From CAVSUR01 sp052143655 (lineage in GTDB: Bacteria; Actinomycetota; Actinomycetes; Streptosporangiales; Streptosporangiaceae): 27,652 nt of DNA. The stretch is from NCBI GenBank assembly GCA_052143655.1, contig JBKQSL010000283.1, forward strand, positions 1-27,652. Direction: 5' to 3'. This document shows positions 7,580 through 15,799 of the stretch, in pieces. The notes under the pieces were generated by a model. It ran no database searches and was not told the DNA's origin. It was given only the letters and a program-made list of their open reading frames with translations. Every line of letters begins with the position of its first letter. Within the stretch, counting starts at the first letter, position 1. The position numbers and the translations under genes are program-made.

Positions 7580-8899
7580 TCAGCGCAGCCGGAACAGGGT
7601 CTCGCCGGCCCGGGGCACCACCAGCGTGCCCGGATCGGCGGCGAAGGCCGGGATGTCGACGGCGGCCGGGTCGAGGTATCCCAGGTTCACCGCGCGGCAC
7701 ACGCTCTCCGGGATCGCGGTAGCCAGCGTGACCTGCACGCGCAGCCGTTCCTGCCCGGTTACCGGGTCGTAGGTGCCGGCGCCGCGCAGGTGCGCGGAGT
7801 GCGCGAGCACGCCCCAGTGGACTGCGGAGAACCGGTCCCACTGCGCCGTGAAGTAGTCCCGGCAGTGGTAGCCGACCTGGTGGATCTGCGGATGGCTGGA
7901 GGCGAGCTCGCGGATGTGCGGGGCGTACAGGATGACCTCCCCGCCGTCGGCCACCACCGGCTCGACCTTGTAGAAGCCCTTGGCCCCGGTCCAGATCTCG
8001 TCATACATCTGCGGCACCAGCGACAGCACCCGGCTGACCGGCCGGTCCAGGTAGGTGATGTGGGTGGCGGCGCTGACCTCGGCGGCGCTGGCCCACGACG
8101 AGATGGGCTCGCCGAAGGAGACCGAGTGCAGCGCGGGCCCGCGGTCGCCGGGCGGGCCGGCCCCCGTGACCACGCTGAAGGCGAGCTTGCGGGCCGGGAT
8201 GAGCGCCGCGCCGTCGTCGATCAGCGCCCGCACCGGCGTGCCGCCGGTGGTCCCGATGATCTGCGCGGAGGTGATCAGCGCGCCCAGCCAGTGCGACACG
8301 TCGATAATCTCCTGGCCGGCGACGCCGGGGAAGAAGTACTTGTTGCCGCCGGACATGCCGACCACCTCGTGCGGCAGGACCGGCCCGACGACCAGGGCCA
8401 CGTCATGCTCGACGACGGCGCGGTTGAGCCGCACCTGCACGTCGGTGCGCAGGCGCCCCTGCGACAGCTCGGTGACCCGGGCGGCGGGGATCGTGCCGAG
8501 GTCCGCGAAGGACTCCGGCCGCCACCATTCGTGGTTGATCACGGTCATCCCCGGATAGGCGCGGGCCAGCTGGCCGGCCGGGTACCCGAGGTGCGCGGCC
8601 AGCGCCGCCTCGCTCATCGGCGGGTGCGTGCCCAGGGCGATCAGCACGGTCAGCCGGGACACCCGGCCGTGCAGCGCGCTGTGCACGGCCCGCACCAGCA
8701 GCGGCAGCGGGCAGGCGCGCGTCGCATCCGGAACGAGCACGCAGACGCTGCGGCCGTCCAGCGGCAGCGCGCCCAGTTGCCCGGCGATGAACGACACGAC
8801 CTGATCCGGGGCCAGGATCTCGCCGGGGCCGCCGATCCGGGCAGCCCCGGCCGGGCTGGCGGAGGCGGCCGCGTCGCGCGGGCCGCCGGTCAGGGTCAT
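7580..8899 (-). CDS. larA: LarA-family nickel-dependent 2-hydroxyacid racemase/epimerase
   Basis: Family knowledge: LarA enzymes use a nickel-pincer nucleotide to invert the C2 carbon of 2-hydroxyacids; members act on lactate, malate, phenyllactate, hydroxyglutarate or D-gluconate. Seen in 439 residues: the nucleotide-binding DATR (58-61), GTH with His92, His123 in NHEWW, His177 in PHEVVGMSGGNK, Lys187 (the lysine that carries the cofactor), and His203 in VSHW. All metal- and acid-base residues of the family are present, so it should be active if the cofactor is made. No larB, larC or larE cofactor genes are in the window. The start ATG 8897-8899 gives the expected N-terminus. It is divergent from uxaC-uxuB across about 114 bases, which argues for a sugar acid substrate such as mannonate/gluconate rather than lactate. 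The substrate is inference. Confidence 0.88.
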   Translation of the reverse strand: MTLTGGPRDAAASASPAGAARIGGPGEILAPDQVVSFIAGQLGALPLDGRSVCVLVPDATRACPLPLLVRAVHSALHGRVSRLTVLIALGTHPPMSEAALAAHLGYPAGQLARAYPGMTVINHEWWRPESFADLGTIPAARVTELSQGRLRTDVQVRLNRAVVEHDVALVVGPVLPHEVVGMSGGNKYFFPGVAGQEIIDVSHWLGALITSAQIIGTTGGTPVRALIDDGAALIPARKLAFSVVTGAGPPGDRGPALHSVSFGEPISSWASAAEVSAATHITYLDRPVSRVLSLVPQMYDEIWTGAKGFYKVEPVVADGGEVILYAPHIRELASSHPQIHQVGYHCRDYFTAQWDRFSAVHWGVLAHSAHLRGAGTYDPVTGQERLRVQVTLATAIPESVCRAVNLGYLDPAAVDIPAFAADPGTLVVPRAGETLFRLR

Positions 8900-9013
8900 G
8901 CCCTCACTGTGCGCCGTGCCGCTGGCCGCCCGCACGCCGGCCCCGGCTACTGCCGGGCGCGCCCGCGCTGGCCCGCCCGCGCTGACCTGCGCCGCGCCGC
9001 GATGATGGAGGGC

Positions 9014-10468
9014 ATGAACGCCGCCGCGGCCCTGGCCCCGCACCCTGACCGGCTGCTGCCCGCCGACCCCGGGACCCGGGAGGTGGCCCGGCGGCTGTAC
9101 GCGGGCGTGCGCGGCCTTCCGGTCATCTCCCCGCACGGGCACGTGCCCGCTCAGCTGCTGGCCGACGACGCGCCCTTCGGCGACCCGGCGTCGCTGCTGA
9201 TCACGCCCGACCACTACGTCACCCGGCTGCTGCACGCCAGCGGCGTGCCGCTGGACGCGCTGGGCGTCGGCGCCGGCCAGCGCACAGCGGCCCAGCGCAC
9301 CGAAGCACAGCGCACCGAAGCACAGGCCCGGCGGGCCTGGCGGATCCTCTGCGAGCACTGGCCGGCCTTTCGCGGCACCGCGTCCCGGTACTGGCTGGAA
9401 AACGAGCTGGCGGAGATCTTCGGCGTCACCGTCCGCCCCGGCCCGGCCACCGCTGACGCGATCTACGACACGATCGCCGCCCGGCTGGCCAGCCCGGCGT
9501 TCCGGCCCCGCGCGCTACTGCACCGGTTCGCCATCTCGGTGCTGGCCACCACCGACGATCCGTGCGATGACCTGCGCTATCACCGCGCAGTGCGGGACGA
9601 CCCGGCGGTCGCCACCCGGGTGCTGCCGACGTTCCGGCCCGACCGCTACCTGGAGCCGGGCGCGCCCGGCTGGCCGGATCTGGCCGATGCTCTCGGCCGT
9701 GCCGCGGACACCGACACCGGCAGCTACGACGGCTTCATCGCCGCGCTGGAGTCCCGCCGCCGCTACTTCATCGGGCACGGGGCGGTGTCCGCCGACCACA
9801 GCCACGTCGACGCGGTGACCCTCGCGCTGGAGCCCGGGCAGGCGCGCCGGATCTTCGCCGCCGCCCGGGCCGGCACCGCAACGGCGGACGAGGCGACCGC
9901 GCTGCGACGGCACCTGGTCCTGGAGATGGCCCGCATGTCGGCCGACGACGGGCTGGTGATGACCCTGCACCCGGGGGTGTACCGCGACCATCACCCGGCC
10001 ACCCGGGAGCGGTTCGGCCCCGACGTCGGCGCGGACATCCCCGTCGCCGTGGAGTTCACCCGGGCTCTCGCGCCGCTGCTGGCGCGGTTCGGCACGGCCG
10101 CCGGCTTCCAGCTGATCCTGTTCACGCTGGACGAGACGGTGCTCTCCCGGGAGATTGCGCCGCTGGCCGGTTTCTACCCGTCGGTTTACGCCGGCGCGCC
10201 CTGGTGGTTCCTGGACGCGCCGGACGCCGTGCGCCGGTTCCGCGGGGCCGTCACCGAGACCGCCGGGTTCACCCGCACCTCCGGGTTCGTCGATGACACC
10301 CGGGCATTCTGCTCGATCCCGGCCCGGCACGACATGTCCCGGCGGCTGGACTGCGGCTACCTGGCCGAGCTGGTCTCCGCGCACCGGCTGGACGAGGATG
10401 AGGCGGCGCAGACGGCGCACGACCTGGCCGCGGTCAGCCCGCGCCGGGCGTTCAGGCTGGCCCGGTGA
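9014..10468 (+). CDS. uxaC: Uronate (glucuronate) isomerase
   Basis: UxaC converts D-glucuronate to D-fructuronate and D-galacturonate to D-tagaturonate in the cytoplasm. Seen in 484 residues: the amidohydrolase-type metal motif HGH (41-43) in ISPHGHVPAQLL, the long middle with SRYWLENELAEIFGV, HSHVDAVTLAL, and the C-terminal WWFLDAPDAVRRF and FVDDTRAFCSIPARHDMSRRLDCGYLAELV, typical of this family. The length fits (about 470). Three in-frame ATGs occur (9002, 9005, 9014). I chose 9014 because GATGAT ends 7 bases before it, as in the other leaderless starts; the protein changes by only four residues. Odd: a 15-base tandem repeat inserts RTEAQ units at about residues 90-104. Its stop overlaps the uxuB start by 4 bases. 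Confidence 0.93.
   Translation: MNAAAALAPHPDRLLPADPGTREVARRLYAGVRGLPVISPHGHVPAQLLADDAPFGDPASLLITPDHYVTRLLHASGVPLDALGVGAGQRTAAQRTEAQRTEAQARRAWRILCEHWPAFRGTASRYWLENELAEIFGVTVRPGPATADAIYDTIAARLASPAFRPRALLHRFAISVLATTDDPCDDLRYHRAVRDDPAVATRVLPTFRPDRYLEPGAPGWPDLADALGRAADTDTGSYDGFIAALESRRRYFIGHGAVSADHSHVDAVTLALEPGQARRIFAAARAGTATADEATALRRHLVLEMARMSADDGLVMTLHPGVYRDHHPATRERFGPDVGADIPVAVEFTRALAPLLARFGTAAGFQLILFTLDETVLSREIAPLAGFYPSVYAGAPWWFLDAPDAVRRFRGAVTETAGFTRTSGFVDDTRAFCSIPARHDMSRRLDCGYLAELVSAHRLDEDEAAQTAHDLAAVSPRRAFRLAR
9281..9325 (+). repeat. 15-bp tandem repeat in uxaC (two perfect copies, one diverged)
   Basis: CGCACCGAAGCACAG occurs at 9296-9310 and 9311-9325, preceded by a diverged copy at 9281-9295. 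It encodes RTAAQ-RTEAQ-RTEAQ in a helix-loop region. The codons GAA and GCA are atypical for the gene's GC-rich third positions, which points to recent slippage duplication. Confidence 0.85.
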
Positions 10469-11844
10469 GCACGACCGGACGGCGGCTCAGCCGGGAACGG
10501 GACGGCCGGCCGGCGCCGCCTGTGCGCATCGCGCATCTCGGGCTCGGCAACTTCTTCCGAGCGCATCAGGCGGCCTGCACCGATCAGGCAGCCGACGCGG
10601 CGCAGTGGGGCATCGCCGCGTTCACCGGCCGCAGCGCCGGGCCGGCCGGCGACCTGGCCGCCCAGGACGGCTTGTACACACTGCTGGTCCGCGGCCCGGA
10701 GGCCGACCGGCCGCAGGTGATTTCCGCGCTATCCCGGGTCGCCGGCTCGGCCTGGCTCGGCGGCTGGCGGGAGGTCTTCGCGCTGCCCGGCCTGGCCGTG
10801 GTCACGCTGACCGTGACCGAGGCGGGCTACCACCGCGCGCCCTGCGGCGGCCTGGACCTGGCCGACCCGGAGGTCGCCGCCGACGTCGCGGCGCTGCGCG
10901 CCCGGCCGCCCGGCGCCCTGCGAACCGCCCCCGGCAAGCTCGTCGCGGGCTTCCAGGCGCGCCAGGCGGCCGGCCTGGGCCCGGTCTCCGTGGTCCCCTG
11001 CGACAACGTGCCCGGCAACGGCGCGATGACCCGCCGGGTAGTCGGCGATCTGGCGGCCGAGGCGGACCCACGGCTGGCCGCGTGGATCGGGCAGCACGTC
11101 AGCTACGTCACGACGATGGTGGACCGGATCACGCCCCGCGCCACGCACGCCGACCGGGCGGGCCTGCTGGCCGCGAGCGGCATTGACGACCCCGCCTGCG
11201 TCGTGACCGAGCCGTTCAGCGAATGGGTGCTCAGCGGCGATTTCGCGGCCGGGCGGCCCGGGTGGGAGTCGGCCGGGGCCCGGTTCACCGCCGACCTGGA
11301 GCCGTGGGAGAACCGCAAGCTGTGGCTGCTGAACGGCTCGCACTCGCTGCTGGCCTACGCGGGCTCCATCCGCGGCGCGGACACGGTCGCGCAGGCCATC
11401 GGGGACCCGCTGGTCCGCGGCTGGGTCGGGCAGTGGTGGGACGACGCGCAGCGGCACCTGCCGCTGCCGGCCGCCGAGATCGCAGCCTACCGGTCGGCCC
11501 TGCTGGACCGGTTCGGCAACCCGCGGATCAGGCACCTGCTGGCGCAGATCGCCGCGGACGGCTCGCAGAAGATCCCGATCCGGATCCTGCCGGTGCTGCG
11601 CGCCGAGCTTGCCGCCGGCCGGGTGCCGGCGGGCGCGACCCGGGTCGTGGCCGCCTGGGTCCTGCACCTGCGCGGGATCGGCGCGCCGGTCACCGACCCG
11701 GCCGCCGCCGGGCTGCGGGCCGGCCTGGCGCACCGTCCGCTGGCGGAGGCGGCGGCCGCGGTTCTCGACGCGCTCGGCCTGCGCGACGACCGGGTCCGCC
11801 GCGCCGTGACCGAGCAGGCCAGGGAGCTTTCCGGCGAACCCTGA
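10465..11844 (+). CDS. uxuB: Fructuronate reductase / mannitol dehydrogenase family oxidoreductase
   Basis: Polyol-specific long-chain dehydrogenase of 459 residues. With uxaC, the likely reaction is D-fructuronate + NADH to D-mannonate (or tagaturonate to altronate). Seen: an N-terminal Rossmann segment, IAHLGLGNFFRAHQA, in place of the usual GGFFRAH; PCDNVPGNG; YVTTMVDRITP; and the catalytic KLWLLNGSH, which fits the family's K-x4-N-x2-H motif. The GTG start overlaps the uxaC stop (GTGA), so the two are translated together. The family includes mannitol and arabinitol dehydrogenases; the operon partner decides for the uronate role. No mannonate dehydratase (uxuA) or KDG kinase gene follows. 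Confidence 0.88.
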   Translation: MSTTGRRLSRERDGRPAPPVRIAHLGLGNFFRAHQAACTDQAADAAQWGIAAFTGRSAGPAGDLAAQDGLYTLLVRGPEADRPQVISALSRVAGSAWLGGWREVFALPGLAVVTLTVTEAGYHRAPCGGLDLADPEVAADVAALRARPPGALRTAPGKLVAGFQARQAAGLGPVSVVPCDNVPGNGAMTRRVVGDLAAEADPRLAAWIGQHVSYVTTMVDRITPRATHADRAGLLAASGIDDPACVVTEPFSEWVLSGDFAAGRPGWESAGARFTADLEPWENRKLWLLNGSHSLLAYAGSIRGADTVAQAIGDPLVRGWVGQWWDDAQRHLPLPAAEIAAYRSALLDRFGNPRIRHLLAQIAADGSQKIPIRILPVLRAELAAGRVPAGATRVVAAWVLHLRGIGAPVTDPAAAGLRAGLAHRPLAEAAAAVLDALGLRDDRVRRAVTEQARELSGEP

Positions 11845-12223
11845 CGCCGGCCGGGCCGCGGCCGGGCGGCCGGGCGGCGCTCGTCTTTCCGGCCGTGCTG
11901 CCGGCGTCGCGCTCTCCGTGCATGCGCGCAGCTAACCGGGGTAATTGGAGTCAGCGCCAGTGGCCAGGGCTGGACCGCCGCGGCCGGGCGCGAGCACCTA
12001 GTCCGTATCGGCTGACGAGCGGGCCGGCCCGGCCCGGCGTGCGGCGTCGTTGCCCCGCTGCCCGCCCCGCGACCGGGCCGGCCCGGTCGCGGGTGAGGCT
12101 TGCACATGCCCGGGCTAGCATGGGGCCCGCCTGCTGCCGGGTCCGCAGGCCGGCCGGCGACAGCTGGGCGGTGCATCCCGGGCAGCCGGCGGCGCTGGTT
12201 CCGGCGGAATGCGGTGAAGGGGC
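11845..12223 (+). other. Intergenic region uxuB-aroQ (379 bp)
   Basis: No convincing gene on either strand. It is GC-rich with several GGCCGG/CCGGCC runs, and contains the 24-bp palindrome listed separately. A TAGCAT at 12116-12121 could be a -10 box for an aroQ transcript with a leader of about 95 bases, but no -35 is visible. Confidence 0.5.
12068..12091. promoter_or_regulatory. Perfect 24-bp palindrome upstream of aroQ
   Basis: The half-site CGCGACCGGGCC is followed directly by its exact reverse complement, without a loop. It lies 156 bases before the aroQ start and 224 bases after uxuB. A regulator operator (TetR-type sites are often gapless palindromes) or the stem of a terminator are both possible. 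There is no T-run, and a gapless palindrome makes a poor hairpin, so an operator is slightly favoured. Confidence 0.45.
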
Positions 12224-12682
12224 ATGACCACAGTTCTCGTGCTGAACGGCCCGAACCTCAACTTGCTGGGGACGCGCGAGCCGGGAGTCTACGGCCGCCA
12301 TACCCTGGGCGACGTGGAGGAACTCTGCCGCGCGGAGGCCGGGAAGTACGGCCTGGAGGTCGACTTCCGGCAGTCGAACCACGAGGGCGTCCTGGTCGAC
12401 TGGATCCAGGAGGCCGCAACCCGGCATGCGGCCGGCAGCCTCATCGGCGCAGTGTTCAACCCGGGCGCGTACTCCCACACGTCGATCGCTCTGTACGACG
12501 CGATCATGGGTTGCAGGCTGCCGGTCGTCGAATGCCACATCTCGAACGTGCATGCCCGCGAGGAGTTCCGGGCTCGTTCCTTCATCTCCCCCGCGGCGGC
12601 GGGGATCGTCGTGGGCTTCGGCGTGCACGGCTACGCGATCGCCATTCACGGCCTGCACCTGCTGTCCGCCCGGGCGGGCTGA
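12224..12682 (+). CDS. aroQ: Type II 3-dehydroquinate dehydratase
   Basis: Dehydrates 3-dehydroquinate to 3-dehydroshikimate (third step of the shikimate pathway) as a dodecamer. Seen in 152 residues: NGPNLNLLGTREPGVYG (8-24) with the catalytic Arg18 and Tyr23, QSNHEG (50-55), NPGAYSHTSIAL with the catalytic-site Asn, and ECHISNVHAREEFR, followed by a C-terminal GFGVHGYAIAIHGL. The length is typical. The start ATG follows GAAGGGG closely. aroE begins 37 bases after its stop, so the two are probably one transcript. aroB and aroC, common partners in actinobacteria, are not in the window. Confidence 0.95.
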   Translation: MTTVLVLNGPNLNLLGTREPGVYGRHTLGDVEELCRAEAGKYGLEVDFRQSNHEGVLVDWIQEAATRHAAGSLIGAVFNPGAYSHTSIALYDAIMGCRLPVVECHISNVHAREEFRARSFISPAAAGIVVGFGVHGYAIAIHGLHLLSARAG

Positions 12683-12719
12683 GCGCTGTCGCCTCCAGCG
12701 CCCTAGGACGAGATGGCGG

Positions 12720-13613
12720 ATGAACGCAGACGATCCCCATCCGGCCGCGGCGGGACAGCCGGCCCGGCGGGCGGCCGTGCTCGGCTCCCCGATCCGGCAC
12801 TCGCTTTCGCCCGTGCTGCACCGGGCGGCCTACCAGGCGCTCGGGCTGCGCGGCTGGCGATACGACGCGGTCGAGTGCGATGAGGCCGGGCTGCCGGACC
12901 TGGTCAGCGGCCTCGGCGCCGAGTGGGCCGGCCTGTCGCTGACGATGCCACTGAAGCGGGTGGCGCTGACCGCCGCCGACGAGGTGTCGCCGCTGGCCCA
13001 GGCCATCGGGGCGGCGAACACCCTGGTGTTCGGGACGGCCGGGCCGGCAGCCGGGCGGCGGGCGGAGAACACCGATCCGGCCGGGATCGTAGCCGCGCTG
13101 CGGGAGGCCGGGCTCGGCCGCTGCGAGCACGCGGTGATCCTCGGCGCGGGCGGAACCGCTCAGGCGGCCCTCGCCGCGCTGCGCGAGCTGGGCAGCCGGT
13201 CGCCGGCTGTGCTGGTGCGCAACCCAGCCCGGGCCGCTGAGCTGCGCGCGGCTGCCCAGCGGCTCGGGATGACGCCGGAGGTCTCCGGCGGGCTGTTCGA
13301 GGCCCCGATTCCCGAAGCTGACCTGGTCATTTCCACGCTGCCCGGCGGCGCGGCCGACCCGCTGCGCGCGACCCGGTGGAGGCCCGGGACGACGGTGCTG
13401 GACGTGGTGTACACGCCGTGGCCGACTCCGCTGGCCGCCTCGGCACTCGCCGCCGGCTGCCCGGTGGTCAGCGGCCTGTCGATGCTGCTGCATCAGGCGG
13501 TCGAGCAGGTCAGGCTGATGACGGGGCTGCCCGGCCCGGTCGATGCCATGCGGGCGGCGCTCATGGCAGCGGTCGCCAGCCGGGCCGCTCAGGCTGGCGC
13601 GGACGGCAGCTGA
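12720..13613 (+). CDS. aroE: Shikimate dehydrogenase
   Basis: NADPH-dependent reduction of 3-dehydroshikimate to shikimate. Seen in 297 residues: AAVLGSPIRHSLSPVLHRAAY with the substrate-binding SLSP serines, LSLTMPLK with the catalytic Lys, ENTDPAG with the catalytic-site Asn/Asp, the nucleotide-binding GAGGTAQAAL, DLVISTLPGG, DVVYTPWPTPL, and a C-terminal GLSMLLHQAVEQVRLMTG. ATG 12720 is chosen because it puts the VLGSPIRHSLSP strand about 20 residues in. It follows aroQ closely. The last 25 bases overlap the 3' end of aroK on the other strand. Confidence 0.95.
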   Translation: MNADDPHPAAAGQPARRAAVLGSPIRHSLSPVLHRAAYQALGLRGWRYDAVECDEAGLPDLVSGLGAEWAGLSLTMPLKRVALTAADEVSPLAQAIGAANTLVFGTAGPAAGRRAENTDPAGIVAALREAGLGRCEHAVILGAGGTAQAALAALRELGSRSPAVLVRNPARAAELRAAAQRLGMTPEVSGGLFEAPIPEADLVISTLPGGAADPLRATRWRPGTTVLDVVYTPWPTPLAASALAAGCPVVSGLSMLLHQAVEQVRLMTGLPGPVDAMRAALMAAVASRAAQAGADGS

Positions 13614-14092
13614 TCTAGCTTCCCGATGATGTCGAGGCTGATATCAGCGGGCTCACGGCCGTCGGTTACGACAATCTGGGTGGCGACGGCCCGGTAGCCC
13701 GCCTGCCGTCGCTGGTAGACCTGCTCCAGGTCAGGACGCCGCAGCAGCGGCCGGAGCTCGTCATGCCGCACCCGCCCCATTGCCTCGGCGTAGCTGACGT
13801 GCAGGTAGACGACGTGACTGCCGGCCAGGGCGCGGCGGGTGCCCGGATGCTCGACGCTTCCGCCGCCGAGCGCCAGCACGGCCTCGCCGCCGCGCAGCAG
13901 CCCGGCGATCACCTCATGCTCGAGCGCGCGGAACGCCGGCTCCCCGTCAGTGCCGAAGATGTCCCGGATCGGGCGGCCCGCCTGGCTCTCGATGACCGCA
14001 TCGGTGTCGAGGAACGGCACGCCGAGCCGGCCGGCCAGCACCTGGCCCACCGTGGTCTTGCCGGCGCCCATGAACCCGATGAGAACGATCAC
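13589..14092 (-). CDS. aroK: Shikimate kinase
   Basis: Phosphorylates shikimate at the 3-OH with ATP. Seen in 167 residues: the P-loop GFMGAGKTT directly after the start, DTD (the Mg/shikimate-binding Asp of strand 2), IRDIFGTDGEPAFRALE with its shikimate-binding Arg, LALGGG (Walker B-like and substrate loop), RPLLRRP in the lid, and a C-terminal YRAVATQIV adenine-binding segment. The start is GTG 14090-14092, which gives VIVLIGFMGAGK; the frame remains open upstream but without family similarity. Unusually for actinobacteria, aroK stands apart from aroB and is convergent with aroE, with a 25-base overlap of coding ends. Confidence 0.95.
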   Translation of the reverse strand: MIVLIGFMGAGKTTVGQVLAGRLGVPFLDTDAVIESQAGRPIRDIFGTDGEPAFRALEHEVIAGLLRGGEAVLALGGGSVEHPGTRRALAGSHVVYLHVSYAEAMGRVRHDELRPLLRRPDLEQVYQRRQAGYRAVATQIVVTDGREPADISLDIIGKLDQLPSAPA

Positions 14093-14298
14093 CCGGACTG
14101 AACCCCTGCCCTCTCGCGGAGAGCAGCCGTCCTCCGCTGTTACCCCCGGAACGATACCTGGCCTCGAGAAATCCGGGCAGGCCGGCAAACCCCAGGGGGC
14201 GTGTCCGCGTCTTGCTTCTGTACGCCAGATGACAACTGAAGCGGCAGTAGAGTCGCTTTCACGGTCGCAGATGCGGTTAGCCGACAAGGAGCAGTTCT

Positions 14299-15648
14299 GT
14301 GCGGAGAATACTGGTCATGCTCACTTGCGTCGCTGCGGCGCTGGCGCTCGGCATACCGGCTGCACAGGCTACCGGGACTGGCGGTGAGCAGCCGCCGGCC
14401 GGCGTGGTGTCCGCTACGCCGCCCAGCAGCCTGCCGCACCTGAAGGCGACTGACGACAGCCCGGTCGAGCAGGTCAGGCAGCTGGTGCAGTGCGGCGGCA
14501 CGATGTACGCCGTCGGGTCGTTCAGCTCCGTTGTCCGGGGCAGCACCACGTACCCGCGCACCGACATCTTCAGCTTCAGCGCCACCGCGCCGTACACCGT
14601 GACGAGCTGGGCGCCGGCCGTGATCGGCAGCACCAGCACCAACGAACTCGGCGCGGCGGCGATCAACTCCATCGCGTTCAACGGCAGCAACTGCGCCGAC
14701 GCCTACATCGGCGGCAACTTCACCTCGGTCAACGGCACCAGCGTGAACGACATCGCCGAGATCGACACCACGACCGGCAACGTGGTGACCAGCTTCGGGC
14801 ACGACGCCAGCGGCGAGGTGGACACGCTGCTGGGCGTGGACGGGCACATCCTGGCCGGCGGCCTGTTCACGACCATCAACGGCGCGTCCGCCCCGTACTG
14901 GGCCAGCCTGAGCCCGGCCGCCGGCAGCAGCGACGGGTTCTTCAGCAGCCTGCCGGTCAACGGCCGGGTGTACAACCAGCAGCTCAGCCATTCCGGCACG
15001 CTGGACCTGATCGAGGGCCAGTTCACCTCGGTGGACGGGCAGCCCCGGCAGCAGGTGGCAATGCTCAACGTGAGCGGCGCCAAGGCCGCCGTGACCGGCT
15101 GGACGTCGCCCACCCTGAACATCGCCTGCACCGACACCTTCTGGGCCCGGGCGGCGTCCTGGTCTCAGGATGACTCCACCGTGTTCGTGGCCGACACGGG
15201 CTATCACGAGCCGGGCGTCAGCACGCACGGGCCGCGCCCGGCGGGCAGCCCGTGCGACGCCGCGATGGCCCTCCCGGCCACCCAGTCCTCGGTCAGCCCG
15301 GAGTGGATCAACCAGACCGGCTGCGACTCCCTGTTCGCCACCGCCGCGGACTCGCAGGCGGCCTACTTCGCCGGGCACGAGCGGTTCTCCATGAACGGCC
15401 AGGCGTGCGACGTGCTCGGCGCCGGCGGGTACAACGCCCCGGGCATCGAGGGCCTGGGCCCCGCGAACGGCAACCTGTACCTGAACGCGGCCGGCACCGC
15501 CGGCTACTACAGCCGGGACCGGGGCCTGGGCGCTGACGACATGCTGGTCACCAGCGCCGGACTATGGATCGCCAGCGACAACTCCGGCGCCAGCCAGTAC
15601 TGCGGCGGCGTGTCGACGGCAGGCATCTGCTTCCTGCCCTACAGCTGA
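14299..15648 (+). CDS. Secreted beta-propeller-like protein
   Basis: Seen in 449 residues: a GTG start with a GGAG ribosome site at 14288-14291, and a classical signal peptide MRRILVMLTCVAAALALG ending AQA at 22-24. The mature protein contains strands of the type YAVGSFSSV, YIGGNFTSVNG, LAGGLFTTING and LIEGQFTSVDG, spaced 45-60 residues apart, as in delta-60/Kelch-like propellers. Later Cys residues (CTDTF, SPCDAA, TGCDSLF, QACDVLG, QYCG, GICF) are numerous and probably form disulfides. No anchor, sortase motif or catalytic signature is visible, so function is unknown. It is divergent from aroK, and a hairpin terminator follows the stop. Confidence 0.8.
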   Translation: MRRILVMLTCVAAALALGIPAAQATGTGGEQPPAGVVSATPPSSLPHLKATDDSPVEQVRQLVQCGGTMYAVGSFSSVVRGSTTYPRTDIFSFSATAPYTVTSWAPAVIGSTSTNELGAAAINSIAFNGSNCADAYIGGNFTSVNGTSVNDIAEIDTTTGNVVTSFGHDASGEVDTLLGVDGHILAGGLFTTINGASAPYWASLSPAAGSSDGFFSSLPVNGRVYNQQLSHSGTLDLIEGQFTSVDGQPRQQVAMLNVSGAKAAVTGWTSPTLNIACTDTFWARAASWSQDDSTVFVADTGYHEPGVSTHGPRPAGSPCDAAMALPATQSSVSPEWINQTGCDSLFATAADSQAAYFAGHERFSMNGQACDVLGAGGYNAPGIEGLGPANGNLYLNAAGTAGYYSRDRGLGADDMLVTSAGLWIASDNSGASQYCGGVSTAGICFLPYS

Positions 15649-15664
15649 ATCCGAAACCCGCCGC

Positions 15665-15698
15665 GGCGGTCCCGCCGGTTTACGCCAGCGGGACCGCC
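15665..15698 (+). terminator. Hairpin terminator after the first propeller gene
   Basis: An 11-bp perfect stem (GGCGGTCCCGC at 15665-15675 and its complement at 15688-15698) with a 12-base loop begins 17 bases after the stop at 15648. There is no long T-run, as is usual in high-GC actinobacteria. Confidence 0.7.
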
Positions 15699-15799
15699 TA
15701 TCACGATGACTGCGAGCCGCGTTTGAACCGGCGCGTGATCCATGCCGTTGCCAGGGGTACCGGGCGTCGGGACCCAGCTGGCGGCAACGGAGGGCGAAA

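Noticed and set aside
11845..12223. Long open frames across the uxuB-aroQ gap on both strands
   Set aside because: They are only extensions of frames opposite to or shifted from uxuB and aroQ; their Arg/Pro/Ala-rich content shows no domain and no start with a ribosome site.
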